Assembly: GCA_039805905.1 (NCBI GenBank) | Contig: JBDIVM010000013.1 | Coordinates: 54,353 to 118,352, forward strand | Direction: 5' to 3' | Length of the DNA stretch: 64,000 nt | Source: Thermohalobaculum sp039805905 | GTDB taxonomy: Bacteria > Pseudomonadota > Alphaproteobacteria > Rhodobacterales > Rhodobacteraceae | Shown: piece by piece, positions 33,938 through 41,023 of the stretch | Position numbering within the stretch: position 1 is the stretch's first letter | Layout: every line of letters begins with the position of its first letter | Translations under genes and position numbers: made by a program | Notes under the pieces: generated by a model | Seen by the model: only the letters and a program-made list of their open reading frames with translations | Database searches by the model: none | What the model was told of the DNA's origin: nothing

Positions 33938-34741
33938 ATGTTCCCGCTGTTGGGCCGGTCGAAACCGGCAAGGATACTGACGCAATCGACGGCCATCGCG
34001 CTGATCGCGATGGTGTTCCCGATTGGCGTGCAGGAGGACGTTGACGGCGACCTTTCCATCGGCATCGGCCATGCCCGGGCCGCGAACGAAGGCGAGGGAC
34101 GCGGCAATGGCAGCGGAGGCGGAAACAACGGCCTTGGCAATGGCGGAGAAGCGAGCCAGGGCGAGCCCGACGGCCAGGGCAGCGACCCGAGCAATCCCGG
34201 CCAGGGCGGCCGTGGCGGCGGCGCCGACGGCGGCGGTTCCGGCGGCGGTGGTGCCGGCTCCGGCGGCGGCGGAGGCTCCGGCGGCGGCGGCGGCACCGGA
34301 GGGGGGGGCGGCGGCGGCGGTTCCGGCGGCGGTGGTGCCGGCTCCGGCGGCGGTGGCGGCTCCGGCGGCGGCGGCGGTACCGGCGGGGGTGGCAGCGGCG
34401 GCGGCTCCGGCGGCGGCGGTACCGGCGGGGGTGGCAGCGGCGGCGGCTCCGGCGGCGGCGGGGCTGGTTCCGGCGGCGGCACGGGCGGCGGCACCGGATC
34501 CGGGGATGCTCCGGGCGGCGCCGGCGGGGCGTCCGGAAGCGGATCAGCGGGCGGATCGGACAGCACATCCGCAGCGGGCGCCGGGGGAACAGCTGCGGCT
34601 CCGGCGGGCGCGTCTGCGGCGCCCGGCGCAGCGGCGGGCGCGACTGCACCCGGCGACGTCTTCGGCGGCGACGCGACACCTGCCGGCCCGGCGCTGAGTG
34701 CGCAGGAAGAGCGGGATCTCATCTCGCGGGGCTGGCAATGA
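33938..34741 (+). CDS. Exported glycine-rich repeat protein with C-terminal EERDLISRGWQ motif
   Basis: A 267-residue protein of unknown function. Residues 1-49 form a leader with a hydrophobic core (QSTAIALIAMVFPIGV) and an ARA site, closely similar to the leader of the protein at 35223. Residues 53-200 are extremely Gly-rich, made of short SGGGG, AGSGGGG and TGGGG units. The tail EERDLISRGWQ matches the protein at 32669. GGAGTGAGGA precedes the ATG. Its stop overlaps the start of the next gene (ATGA). It may be a matrix, surface-coat or spacer protein (inference). Confidence 0.75.
   Translation: MFPLLGRSKPARILTQSTAIALIAMVFPIGVQEDVDGDLSIGIGHARAANEGEGRGNGSGGGNNGLGNGGEASQGEPDGQGSDPSNPGQGGRGGGADGGGSGGGGAGSGGGGGSGGGGGTGGGGGGGGSGGGGAGSGGGGGSGGGGGTGGGGSGGGSGGGGTGGGGSGGGSGGGGAGSGGGTGGGTGSGDAPGGAGGASGSGSAGGSDSTSAAGAGGTAAAPAGASAAPGAAAGATAPGDVFGGDATPAGPALSAQEERDLISRGWQ
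34229..34500 (+). repeat. Tandem Gly-codon repeats inside the Gly-rich gene
   Basis: Imperfect direct repeats of GGC/GGT codons interrupted by TCC, GCC and ACC. A block of about 70-90 bases at 34229 recurs near 34317, and shorter units recur to 34500. Such arrays are prone to length change by slippage and are hard to assemble. Confidence 0.8.
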
Positions 34742-35058
34742 GCTCTGCACGGCTGATAACGGCGCTTGTCGCCTTCGCAGTCGCGGGTCCCGTTGCGGTC
34801 TCCGCCGCCTCGCCCGATGAGGTCGAGCGGGCGGTGCAGTACGCCTTGGAGAAGCTGCCGAGCGGCATTCTGACGAAGGGTACCGATGGGGGAACGAGGA
34901 TCGAGGTTTCCCCGCTCCGGACCTGGAAGAGCGTGAGCGGCCATTACTGCAGGCAATATGCCTTGACGGTCACGGAGCCGGGGAGCGCGCCGGAGCGATC
35001 GCAAGCGACGCGGTGCAGGGATAACGACGGGATCTGGAAGAGGGTCAAGTCCGAGTGA
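34738..35058 (+). CDS. Small exported protein equal to the anti-sigma periplasmic domain (17-kDa-antigen-like)
   Basis: A 106-residue protein with a Sec signal (LITALVAFAVAGPVAVSAA, cleavage near residue 24). The mature part (31-103) aligns throughout with residues 127-200 of the anti-sigma factor: shared VQxALE, SG, PxRTxKS, HxCR, CR and GxWxRV in the same order and spacing, including two cysteines (C71, C93). It is translationally coupled to the Gly-rich gene by an ATGA overlap. It may compete with, or be sensed by, the anti-sigma factor (inference). Confidence 0.78.
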   Translation: MSSARLITALVAFAVAGPVAVSAASPDEVERAVQYALEKLPSGILTKGTDGGTRIEVSPLRTWKSVSGHYCRQYALTVTEPGSAPERSQATRCRDNDGIWKRVKSE

Positions 35059-35222
35059 GGCGTCCGCCTCCTGCCCGAAGTTCGATTGAACGTGCGTACG
35101 CGTTGGTAAGACCGGGGGCGATCGCCGATCGCGCGAAGGATCCCCGGCTCATATTGGCGTCGCCTCTTGCCTGCGCGTTTTCATCGCGGGCCTGAACCTG
35201 ACCAACAAAGAGGGAGCGACAA

Positions 35223-36269
35223 ATGTCTGCCAGGAATGGAATGGGGCCGCTTGCGCGGCTCGTTGCTCAGACCAGTGCGATTGCCCTGATCGCCGGGACG
35301 ATCCAGTTCGGCGTTCACATCGACGATGACGGCACCAGCTTCGGCACTTCGGCCGCCTACGCAGCCGGTAACGGTGGCGGCAACGGCGGCGGCAACGGCG
35401 CTGGAAACGGCGGCGGCAACGGCGGCGGCAACGGCGCTGGAAACGGCGGCGGCAACGGTGGCGGCAACGGCGGCGGCAGTAGCGGGGGCAATGGTGCGTC
35501 CGCTGGAGCCGGTGCCGCGGATGCCGGACCCGGCAACGGAAACGGCCGCGGCCACGGTGCCGGCGGCGTGGGCAAGGGTCGTGGCGAGGTTGCCTCTGCG
35601 CTCGGCCGCGGCAACGCTGCCCATGCGAGCGAGCAGGCGCTTTCGCACGCCGCACCGAACTCGCAGGTCGGGAAGGTCGCGGCGTTCCGCGATGCCGTCG
35701 TAGCCAACAACGAGGCACAGGTCGCCGCCGAGAGCGCGGCGGCGACTGCTGCTGACACCGCGGCGGCAGCCGCCGACGCGCAGGCACAGGCCGACATAGC
35801 CGCACAGACGGCAGCCAACACCGCCACGGCCGCCGAAGCGTCGGCGTCGGCGGCCGCCGACGCGCAGGCGGCAGCCGATCAGGCGGCCCAGGACGCCGCG
35901 GATGCAGCGGCTGCAGCGGCCGCGGATCCGACCAACGCGGGGCTCGCGGATGCAGCCGCCGAGGCACAGGCCGCGGCCGAAGCCGCCCAGGCCGAAGCCG
36001 ACCAGGCGGCTGACGCGGCGCAGGCCGCTGCCGACCAGGCGGCAGCCGATCAGGCGGCGGCGGAAGCAGCACAGACCGCGGCCGATGCGGCGCAAGCGGC
36101 GGCGGACCAGGCGGCGGCCGACGCGGCCGCGGCGCAGGCGGCTGCCGACCAGGCTCAGGCGGCCGAGGACTCCGCGCTCGGCGGCGCCGTCAAGGACGCA
36201 ACCGCGCCTGGCATCGCCGATGCGCTCGCCGATCTCCTGGGCGTCGAGCGGCACGACTCGACCAACTGA
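35223..36269 (+). CDS. Exported Gly-Asn repeat and alanine-rich coiled-coil protein
   Basis: A 348-residue protein of unknown function. The leader (residues 8-48, QTSAIALIAGTIQFGV then AAYA) is closely similar to that of the Gly-rich protein upstream. Residues 49-97 are tetrapeptide repeats GGGN and GAGN. Residues 165-318 are an Ala-rich heptad-like region (QAAADQAAADQ), probably a long alanine coiled coil. AGAGGGAG lies before the ATG. It could be a fibrous cell-surface or envelope-spanning protein; no anchor is visible. Last gene before a strong terminator. Confidence 0.72.
   Translation: MSARNGMGPLARLVAQTSAIALIAGTIQFGVHIDDDGTSFGTSAAYAAGNGGGNGGGNGAGNGGGNGGGNGAGNGGGNGGGNGGGSSGGNGASAGAGAADAGPGNGNGRGHGAGGVGKGRGEVASALGRGNAAHASEQALSHAAPNSQVGKVAAFRDAVVANNEAQVAAESAAATAADTAAAAADAQAQADIAAQTAANTATAAEASASAAADAQAAADQAAQDAADAAAAAAADPTNAGLADAAAEAQAAAEAAQAEADQAADAAQAAADQAAADQAAAEAAQTAADAAQAAADQAAADAAAAQAAADQAQAAEDSALGGAVKDATAPGIADALADLLGVERHDSTN
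35374..35480 (+). repeat. 12-base tandem repeats (GGGN/GAGN codons)
   Basis: Tandem units GGCGGCGGCAAC and GGCGCTGGAAAC are arranged in a higher-order 36-base pattern repeated about twice and then degenerate. The DNA repeat matches the tetrapeptide repeat of the encoded protein. Confidence 0.8.
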
Positions 36270-36298
36270 CCCGGCCCGGGCAGTTCATCGACGACCGG

Positions 36299-36325
36299 AG
36301 GCCCGCCGGCTCACCCGGCGGGCCT
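36299..36325. terminator. Bidirectional terminator hairpin between the Ala-rich gene and thiQ
   Basis: AGGCCCGCCGG (36299-36309) and CCGGCGGGCCT (36315-36325) form a perfect 11-bp stem with a 5-base loop between two convergent genes. It overlaps the thiQ stop codon. There is only a short pyrimidine run after it. Confidence 0.7.
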
Positions 36326-36970
36326 CTCCTCGATCCGACCCTCGCGCAGCACCGCCGACCGGCCGCCGAGACGCTCCGTATCGGCCGGGTCATGCGAGAC
36401 GATGAGCGAGGCGAGCCGCCGTTCCGCCGTCAGCCGCCGGACCAGCGCTGCCACCTCGTCGCGTGTCCCGGTATCGAGCGCGCCGAACGGTTCGTCCAGC
36501 AACATGACCGGCCTCTCCCGGATCAGCGTCCGGGCCAGAGCCACGCGCCGGCGCTGGCCACCCGAAAGCTGCGCCGGCAGCCGGCGCTCGAAGCCGGCGA
36601 GACCGATCTCGGCCAGCATGGCGGTGACCCGGCCCCGCTCCGCCGGGCCCGGCCGCCCGCGCGGATCGAGCCCGAGAACGATGTTGGTGCCGACATCCAG
36701 ATGCTCGAACAGCTCGCCGGTCTGGAACAGGGCCGAGACCGGCCGCTGCGCCGGCGGCAGGCCCAGGATCGACACGCCGTCCCAGGCGATCTCGCCCGAG
36801 AGGGGCCGCAGGAAGCCGCAGATGAGATCGATCAGCGTCGACTTGCCGGACCCGCTCGCCCCCGACAGGGTGACGATCTCGCCCCGCGCAACCCTCAGCG
36901 TGAAGTCATAGGCTGGTATCCCCGGCCAGGCGAAGCGGACGCGCTCAACGGCCAGCACGGCGACCCCCAT
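36311..36970 (-). CDS. thiQ: Thiamine ABC transporter ATP-binding protein
   Basis: The ATPase of the thiamine/TPP importer (219 aa). Walker A GASGSGKST, the Q-loop in ALFQTGELFEHLDV, signature LSGGQRRRVALAR and Walker B VMLLDEPFGALD are present, and length fits ThiQ. ATG at 36970 (MGVAVLAVERV) is preferred; the gene overlaps thiP by 26 bases. Confidence 0.9.
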   Translation of the reverse strand: MGVAVLAVERVRFAWPGIPAYDFTLRVARGEIVTLSGASGSGKSTLIDLICGFLRPLSGEIAWDGVSILGLPPAQRPVSALFQTGELFEHLDVGTNIVLGLDPRGRPGPAERGRVTAMLAEIGLAGFERRLPAQLSGGQRRRVALARTLIRERPVMLLDEPFGALDTGTRDEVAALVRRLTAERRLASLIVSHDPADTERLGGRSAVLREGRIEERPAG

Positions 36971-38573
36971 GGCGACCCGCGGCGATCCGCTCGATCCCGG
37001 CAAAGAAGCCGAGGCTCAGCAACAGCAGCGCCAGAGCGATGGCGGCAGCCGCCTCGCTCTGATAGCGGCCGGAGCGCTCGTAGAGCAGCCAGGGCAACGT
37101 CCGGAACCCCTCCGAGCCGAACAGTGCGACGACCCCGAGGTCGCCGACCGACAGTGCCGCCGAGAGCGCCATGGCGAAGCCGAGCTCGCGCCGTGCCGTC
37201 GGAAACTCGACGAGACGGATGCGCGCGAGGCCGGTGATGCCGAGGCTCGCGCAGAGCCGGTCGTGCCGGGCCGCGCTCTCGGCCAGCCGCCCCTGCAGGG
37301 CGCGCACCGCGAAGGGCAGCGAGAGCAGGACATTCGCCGCAAGCACCAGCACAGGCGCAAGCGCCGCCGCCTCGGCGATGCCGCGCAGCGCGAGGAAGGC
37401 GCCAAGTCCGAGCACGATGGCCGGGACCGCGAGATAGACCGCCGATGCGAGGTCGAGCGGACCGGCGAGCCAGGCCAGCCGCGGCAGCCTCGTCGGCAGC
37501 ACCAGCGTGCGCCGCATCTCCGCGATCGCCCAGGCGAGCATGCAGGTAATTGCCGCCGAGGCCAGCGCGATCACGACCGAGGTGCCGAGCGCCTGCCGGA
37601 AGGCCGGATCGAACGGCAGGCGCAGAAGGTCGAGCGTCAGCCCGCCGGCCAGGATCGCCACGAGCGGCGCCGCGACAATGGCGGCGGCAAGGACGGCCGT
37701 CGCCGCGTCGGCAAGGCGCGCGCCCGTGCCGGCCCGGTCCGGCCGGATGCGACCGCCAAGGCCGGTTGCACCGGCGCCGGCGGCCCATTCGGCCGGGAAC
37801 CGCGCCAGCGCCAGCAGCACCGCGGCGCAGATTCCGATCTGCAACAGGCTCAGCGACACCGCCCTGTCGAGGTCGAAGTCGAGCCGTGCCGCCTCGTAGA
37901 TCGCGACCTCGAGCGTGCTCGCGCCCGGCCCGCCGCCCAGCATCAGCACCAGCGCAAACGAGGTGAAGCAGAGGAGGAACACCAGGCCGCAGGCGCCCGG
38001 CGCAACCCGCCGGATCGCCGGCCATTCGACGAAGCGCCAGACCTCGCGCTCGGCAAGGCCGAGATGCGCGGCGATGCGCCACCGCCCGTCCGGGACCGCG
38101 GCCAGCGCCGCATGGAAGATCCGCGCCATCAGCGGCGCGTTGAAGAACACATGGGCGAGCAGCACGCCGGGCAACCCGTAGAGCGCGCCACCCGGCCCCG
38201 GCAGGCCCAGCGCGGCAGCGGCATCGGCCACCCAGCCCGCCCGCCCCCAGACGGTCACGATGCCCGTCGCCGCCACCGTTGTCGGCATCACCAGCGCGAG
38301 CGAGGCGAGCAGGTTGAGCACCCGCGCCCCGCGCGCACCGGCCCGCCGGTGGACCGCCCGCGCCGCGGCGAGCCCGAGAAGCGCCGAGAACAGCGTCGAC
38401 AGTGCCGCCTGCCCGAAGGTGAAGCGCGTCACGCCGCGCAGATAGGGGTCGCGCAGCGCCGCGGCCATGTCCACCGTGCCGGCTGCCGCGGCGATGGCCC
38501 AGATCGCGGCGCCCGCCAGCCCGGCCGCCACCGCGGCGGCAATCAGCCCCGGCAGCAGCCGGGCGGCGATCAT
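36945..38573 (-). CDS. thiP: Thiamine ABC transporter permease
   Basis: A 542-residue fused double permease, as typical for ThiP, with about 12 membrane helices. Two EAA-type ATPase contact loops are visible, AAHLGLAEREVWRFVEWPAI and CASLGITGLARIRLVEFPTA, one per half. ATG at 38573 overlaps the thiB stop (ATGA). Confidence 0.92.
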   Translation of the reverse strand: MIAARLLPGLIAAAVAAGLAGAAIWAIAAAAGTVDMAAALRDPYLRGVTRFTFGQAALSTLFSALLGLAAARAVHRRAGARGARVLNLLASLALVMPTTVAATGIVTVWGRAGWVADAAAALGLPGPGGALYGLPGVLLAHVFFNAPLMARIFHAALAAVPDGRWRIAAHLGLAEREVWRFVEWPAIRRVAPGACGLVFLLCFTSFALVLMLGGGPGASTLEVAIYEAARLDFDLDRAVSLSLLQIGICAAVLLALARFPAEWAAGAGATGLGGRIRPDRAGTGARLADAATAVLAAAIVAAPLVAILAGGLTLDLLRLPFDPAFRQALGTSVVIALASAAITCMLAWAIAEMRRTLVLPTRLPRLAWLAGPLDLASAVYLAVPAIVLGLGAFLALRGIAEAAALAPVLVLAANVLLSLPFAVRALQGRLAESAARHDRLCASLGITGLARIRLVEFPTARRELGFAMALSAALSVGDLGVVALFGSEGFRTLPWLLYERSGRYQSEAAAAIALALLLLSLGFFAGIERIAAGRHGGRRAGR

Positions 38574-39574
38574 TCGCCCATCACCGCCAGCCATTCGTCG
38601 ATCCAGGCCTTCCGGCTCGCCTGCGCTTCCCCGGCCGGAAACGCCAGTGTCTTCTCCGGCCTGACCAGCTGGCCGAAGGCATCGGGCAGCTCGGCCTGCG
38701 GGTTGACCGGGAACATCCAGTTGGTGGTCGGGATCGCCGACTGCGCCGCCGTCCCGGTCAGATAGGTAATGAAGCGCCGCGCGAGGTCGGGCCGCTCCGA
38801 GGCCGCGGTGACGGCGGCGAGCTCCATCTGCAGGTAGTGCCCCTCGGCGAAACCCGCGGCCCGGACGAAGTCCTCCTTGTCGACGACCGCGTGATAGGCC
38901 GGCGAGGTGGTGTAGGACAGCACCATGTCCGCCTCGCCCTCGAGAAACATCGAGTAGCTCTCCCACCAGCCCTTGGTCACGGTCAGGATCTTCGGCTTCA
39001 GCCGGCGCCAGGCCTCCGGCGCCGCGTCGCCGTAAAGCGCGCGCACCCACATCAGCAGGCCGAGCCCCGGGGTGGACGAACGCGGATCCTGGATGACGAT
39101 CTTGAGCTCGTCGGGGGCCGCCAGCAGCGCCTCGAACGAGGCCGGCGGCGCGGCCAGCCGGCGGCTGTCATAGACGAAAGCGAAGTGCCCCCAGTCGAAG
39201 GGCGCCAGCACCAGGTCGCTCCAGGCGACCGGCAGCGCGAGCTCCGTCAGGTCAGCGCCATGAGGCACGAACAGGCCCGAGGAATGCGCGTCGCCCGCCA
39301 GGTTCACGTCAAGGCCGACAAGCAGGTCGGCCTTCGTCGCCGCCCCCTCCAGCCGGAGGCGGTTGAAGGCGCTGATCGAATCCTCGAGCCCCACGAACTG
39401 CAGGTCGCAGCCGCAGGTGGCCTCGAATCCGGTCTCGATCACCGGGCCAGGCCCCCATTCCGAGGCGAAGCTGTCATAGGTGTAGACGGTCAGCACCGGC
39501 CGGTCGGCGGCGGCTGCCGGGGCGGCGAGCCCGAGCGCCAGCGCGGCGGCCGGGAGCAGGTGTCTCGTGATCAT
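38570..39574 (-). CDS. thiB: Thiamine-binding periplasmic protein
   Basis: A 334-residue receptor with a Sec signal (residues 1-23, AAA cleavage). The mature protein starts DRPVLTVYTYDSFASEWGPG, characteristic of ThiB, and VTKGWWESYSMFLEGEADMV carries the Trp/Tyr residues that stack on thiamine in this family. First gene of thiBPQ, under a TPP riboswitch. Confidence 0.94.
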   Translation of the reverse strand: MITRHLLPAAALALGLAAPAAAADRPVLTVYTYDSFASEWGPGPVIETGFEATCGCDLQFVGLEDSISAFNRLRLEGAATKADLLVGLDVNLAGDAHSSGLFVPHGADLTELALPVAWSDLVLAPFDWGHFAFVYDSRRLAAPPASFEALLAAPDELKIVIQDPRSSTPGLGLLMWVRALYGDAAPEAWRRLKPKILTVTKGWWESYSMFLEGEADMVLSYTTSPAYHAVVDKEDFVRAAGFAEGHYLQMELAAVTAASERPDLARRFITYLTGTAAQSAIPTTNWMFPVNPQAELPDAFGQLVRPEKTLAFPAGEAQASRKAWIDEWLAVMGE

Positions 39575-39644
39575 TGCGCGTCCCTTCTAGCGGAACGGCG
39601 AAAGGTCTGGAGAGCGTGGCCCGGGGCCGGATGGCAGGGCCGGT

Positions 39645-39724
39645 TTCTCTTCCCTCCGCCAGTACGAACTGGGTCAGGTTCAACGGGTGCTTCTCAGCCC
39701 CTTGCGGGGCGCCCCGAGAGAACG
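39645..39724 (-). promoter_or_regulatory. TPP riboswitch (THI element) controlling thiBPQ
   Basis: On the minus strand the leader contains the conserved THI-box parts in order: GGGG with CTGAGA, ACCC, TTGAACCTGA, and GGCGGAGGGAAGAG closing the helix. It ends about 70 bases before the thiB ATG. TPP binding should lower thiBPQ expression. Confidence 0.95.
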
Positions 39725-39730
39725 GAGGCG

Positions 39731-39758
39731 AGGATAGGGCCGTCGGCGCCGAATGCAA
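39731..39758 (-). promoter_or_regulatory. Promoter upstream of the TPP riboswitch
   Basis: TTGCAT (39753-39758) and TATCCT (39731-39736) on the minus strand are spaced by 16 bases and lie just upstream of the riboswitch 5' end, so transcription would begin at the aptamer. Confidence 0.6.
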
Positions 39759-39782
39759 GGGCCGCTGCGCAGCGCCTTCGGC

Positions 39783-40064
39783 TCAGCTGACCAGGAGGTG
39801 CGCCAGCGCCATGCCGATGATCCCCGACACGAGCATCACATTGCCGAGGACGCCGAGCCAGCGGATCTGGACGTGGTGCTGCGCCAGCGTCATCGGCGCC
39901 CCGTCGGGAATGCGCCCGCCATGGACCACATGGTACTTGATCGTATCCTCGTCCCGCCGGATCCGGCAGGCGCGGATCACGGCCACCGCCTGGCAAACTC
40001 CCCAGGCGATGATGCAACCGATTCCGCCGATCATGAGCAGAAAAGCCAACAGCTCGTCGGGCAC
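39783..40064 (-). CDS. Small two-helix membrane protein, function unknown
   Basis: A 93-residue hypothetical protein with a membrane segment at each end (LLAFLLMIGGIGCIIAWGVC and VMLVSGIIGMALAHLLV) and a charged middle (RIRRDEDTIKY). I chose GTG at 40064 because AGGAG lies 8 bases before it. An ATG at 40100 has no ribosome site, and a TATAAT sequence (40101-40106, minus strand) abuts it, so transcription probably starts inside that extension. Confidence 0.6.
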   Translation of the reverse strand: MPDELLAFLLMIGGIGCIIAWGVCQAVAVIRACRIRRDEDTIKYHVVHGGRIPDGAPMTLAQHHVQIRWLGVLGNVMLVSGIIGMALAHLLVS

Positions 40065-40197
40065 GCGAAACACTCCTGCAAGAACGCCCCTCGCGATCAT
40101 ATTATAGACGGCATCAGCGCCAGAGTCTCCCGAGCGCTGCTAACGCCTTATTAACCATACGATAAGAGCCTCCGCCTCCATGCTCTTGGAGGTCGGC

Positions 40198-41010
40198 ATG
40201 CGGCCGTTCGGCGCCTTCGCCCTGTGCCTCGCGCTCTGGGCGGCAATCGTCCTCTCCGATCCCGGAGCAGCGCGCGCGGGCGCCTGGACCAGGACGCGGG
40301 GCGAGGGTCTGGTGATCGCAACGACCGCGCGCCGCGCTTCCCCTCTCGGCGCTCTCACGGGCGGCGTCGCGGACAGCGAGGCCAATATCAGCCAGATCTA
40401 CCTCGAGTACGGGCTGACCGACGCCCTGACCGTCGGCGCCAGGGCCTATGCCGAGTTCTCCTTCGCCGCGCCGGACCGCAGCGCCGCCTCGCTCGGCGGC
40501 TTCCTGCGCCAGCGGGTCTGGCAGGACGGGAACGGCGGCATCGCCTCGGTCCAGGCCGGCTATGACCAGCCGGTCGATTCGCTCCTCGGCGGCTCCTTCG
40601 CGCTTGCCGATCCCGGCGCGGTGCCCGAGGCGCACCTTGCCGGGCTCTACGGCCGCGGCTGGGGAGGGCTCGGGAGCAGTTCCTTCCTTTCGACCGGCGC
40701 CGCCTGGCACTGGCGGGGCGACGGGTTCGACGACGAACTCCGGCTCGAGGCAACCGGCGGCCATGCCTGGAGCCGGAGCTGGATGGGCATCCTCAGCCTG
40801 TTCGGCCTGATCCCGCTCGGACCGGATACCGATGCCTCGCTGAAAATCTCGCCCTCTGTCGCCCATACCATCTGGCCGACGGGCGTGCCCCACGCCCGGC
40901 GGCCGCATCGCAAGCCGAACCCGCCCACAGTGCAACTCGGCGTCAGCTACGACCTGCTGAACCGCGGCGACGGGCTCGGCATCTCCGTCAGCATCTGGCG
41001 GCGGTTCTGA
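40198..41010 (+). CDS. Predicted outer-membrane beta-barrel protein, function unknown
   Basis: A 270-residue exported protein. The N-terminus is a Sec signal (FGAFALCLALWAAIVL, then ARA near residue 28). The rest alternates short aromatic strands and turns (YLEYGLTDALTVGARAYAEF) and ends in a C-terminal Phe (SVSIWRRF), as outer-membrane barrels do. GGAGG 7 bases before ATG 40198 decides the start. No family could be assigned. Confidence 0.68.
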   Translation: MRPFGAFALCLALWAAIVLSDPGAARAGAWTRTRGEGLVIATTARRASPLGALTGGVADSEANISQIYLEYGLTDALTVGARAYAEFSFAAPDRSAASLGGFLRQRVWQDGNGGIASVQAGYDQPVDSLLGGSFALADPGAVPEAHLAGLYGRGWGGLGSSSFLSTGAAWHWRGDGFDDELRLEATGGHAWSRSWMGILSLFGLIPLGPDTDASLKISPSVAHTIWPTGVPHARRPHRKPNPPTVQLGVSYDLLNRGDGLGISVSIWRRF

Positions 41011-41023
41011 GCCGATCGTCCGA

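Noticed and set aside
34229..35480. Regular repeats considered as a CRISPR array
   Set aside because: The repeats are codon-periodic, lie inside open reading frames and have no unique spacers.
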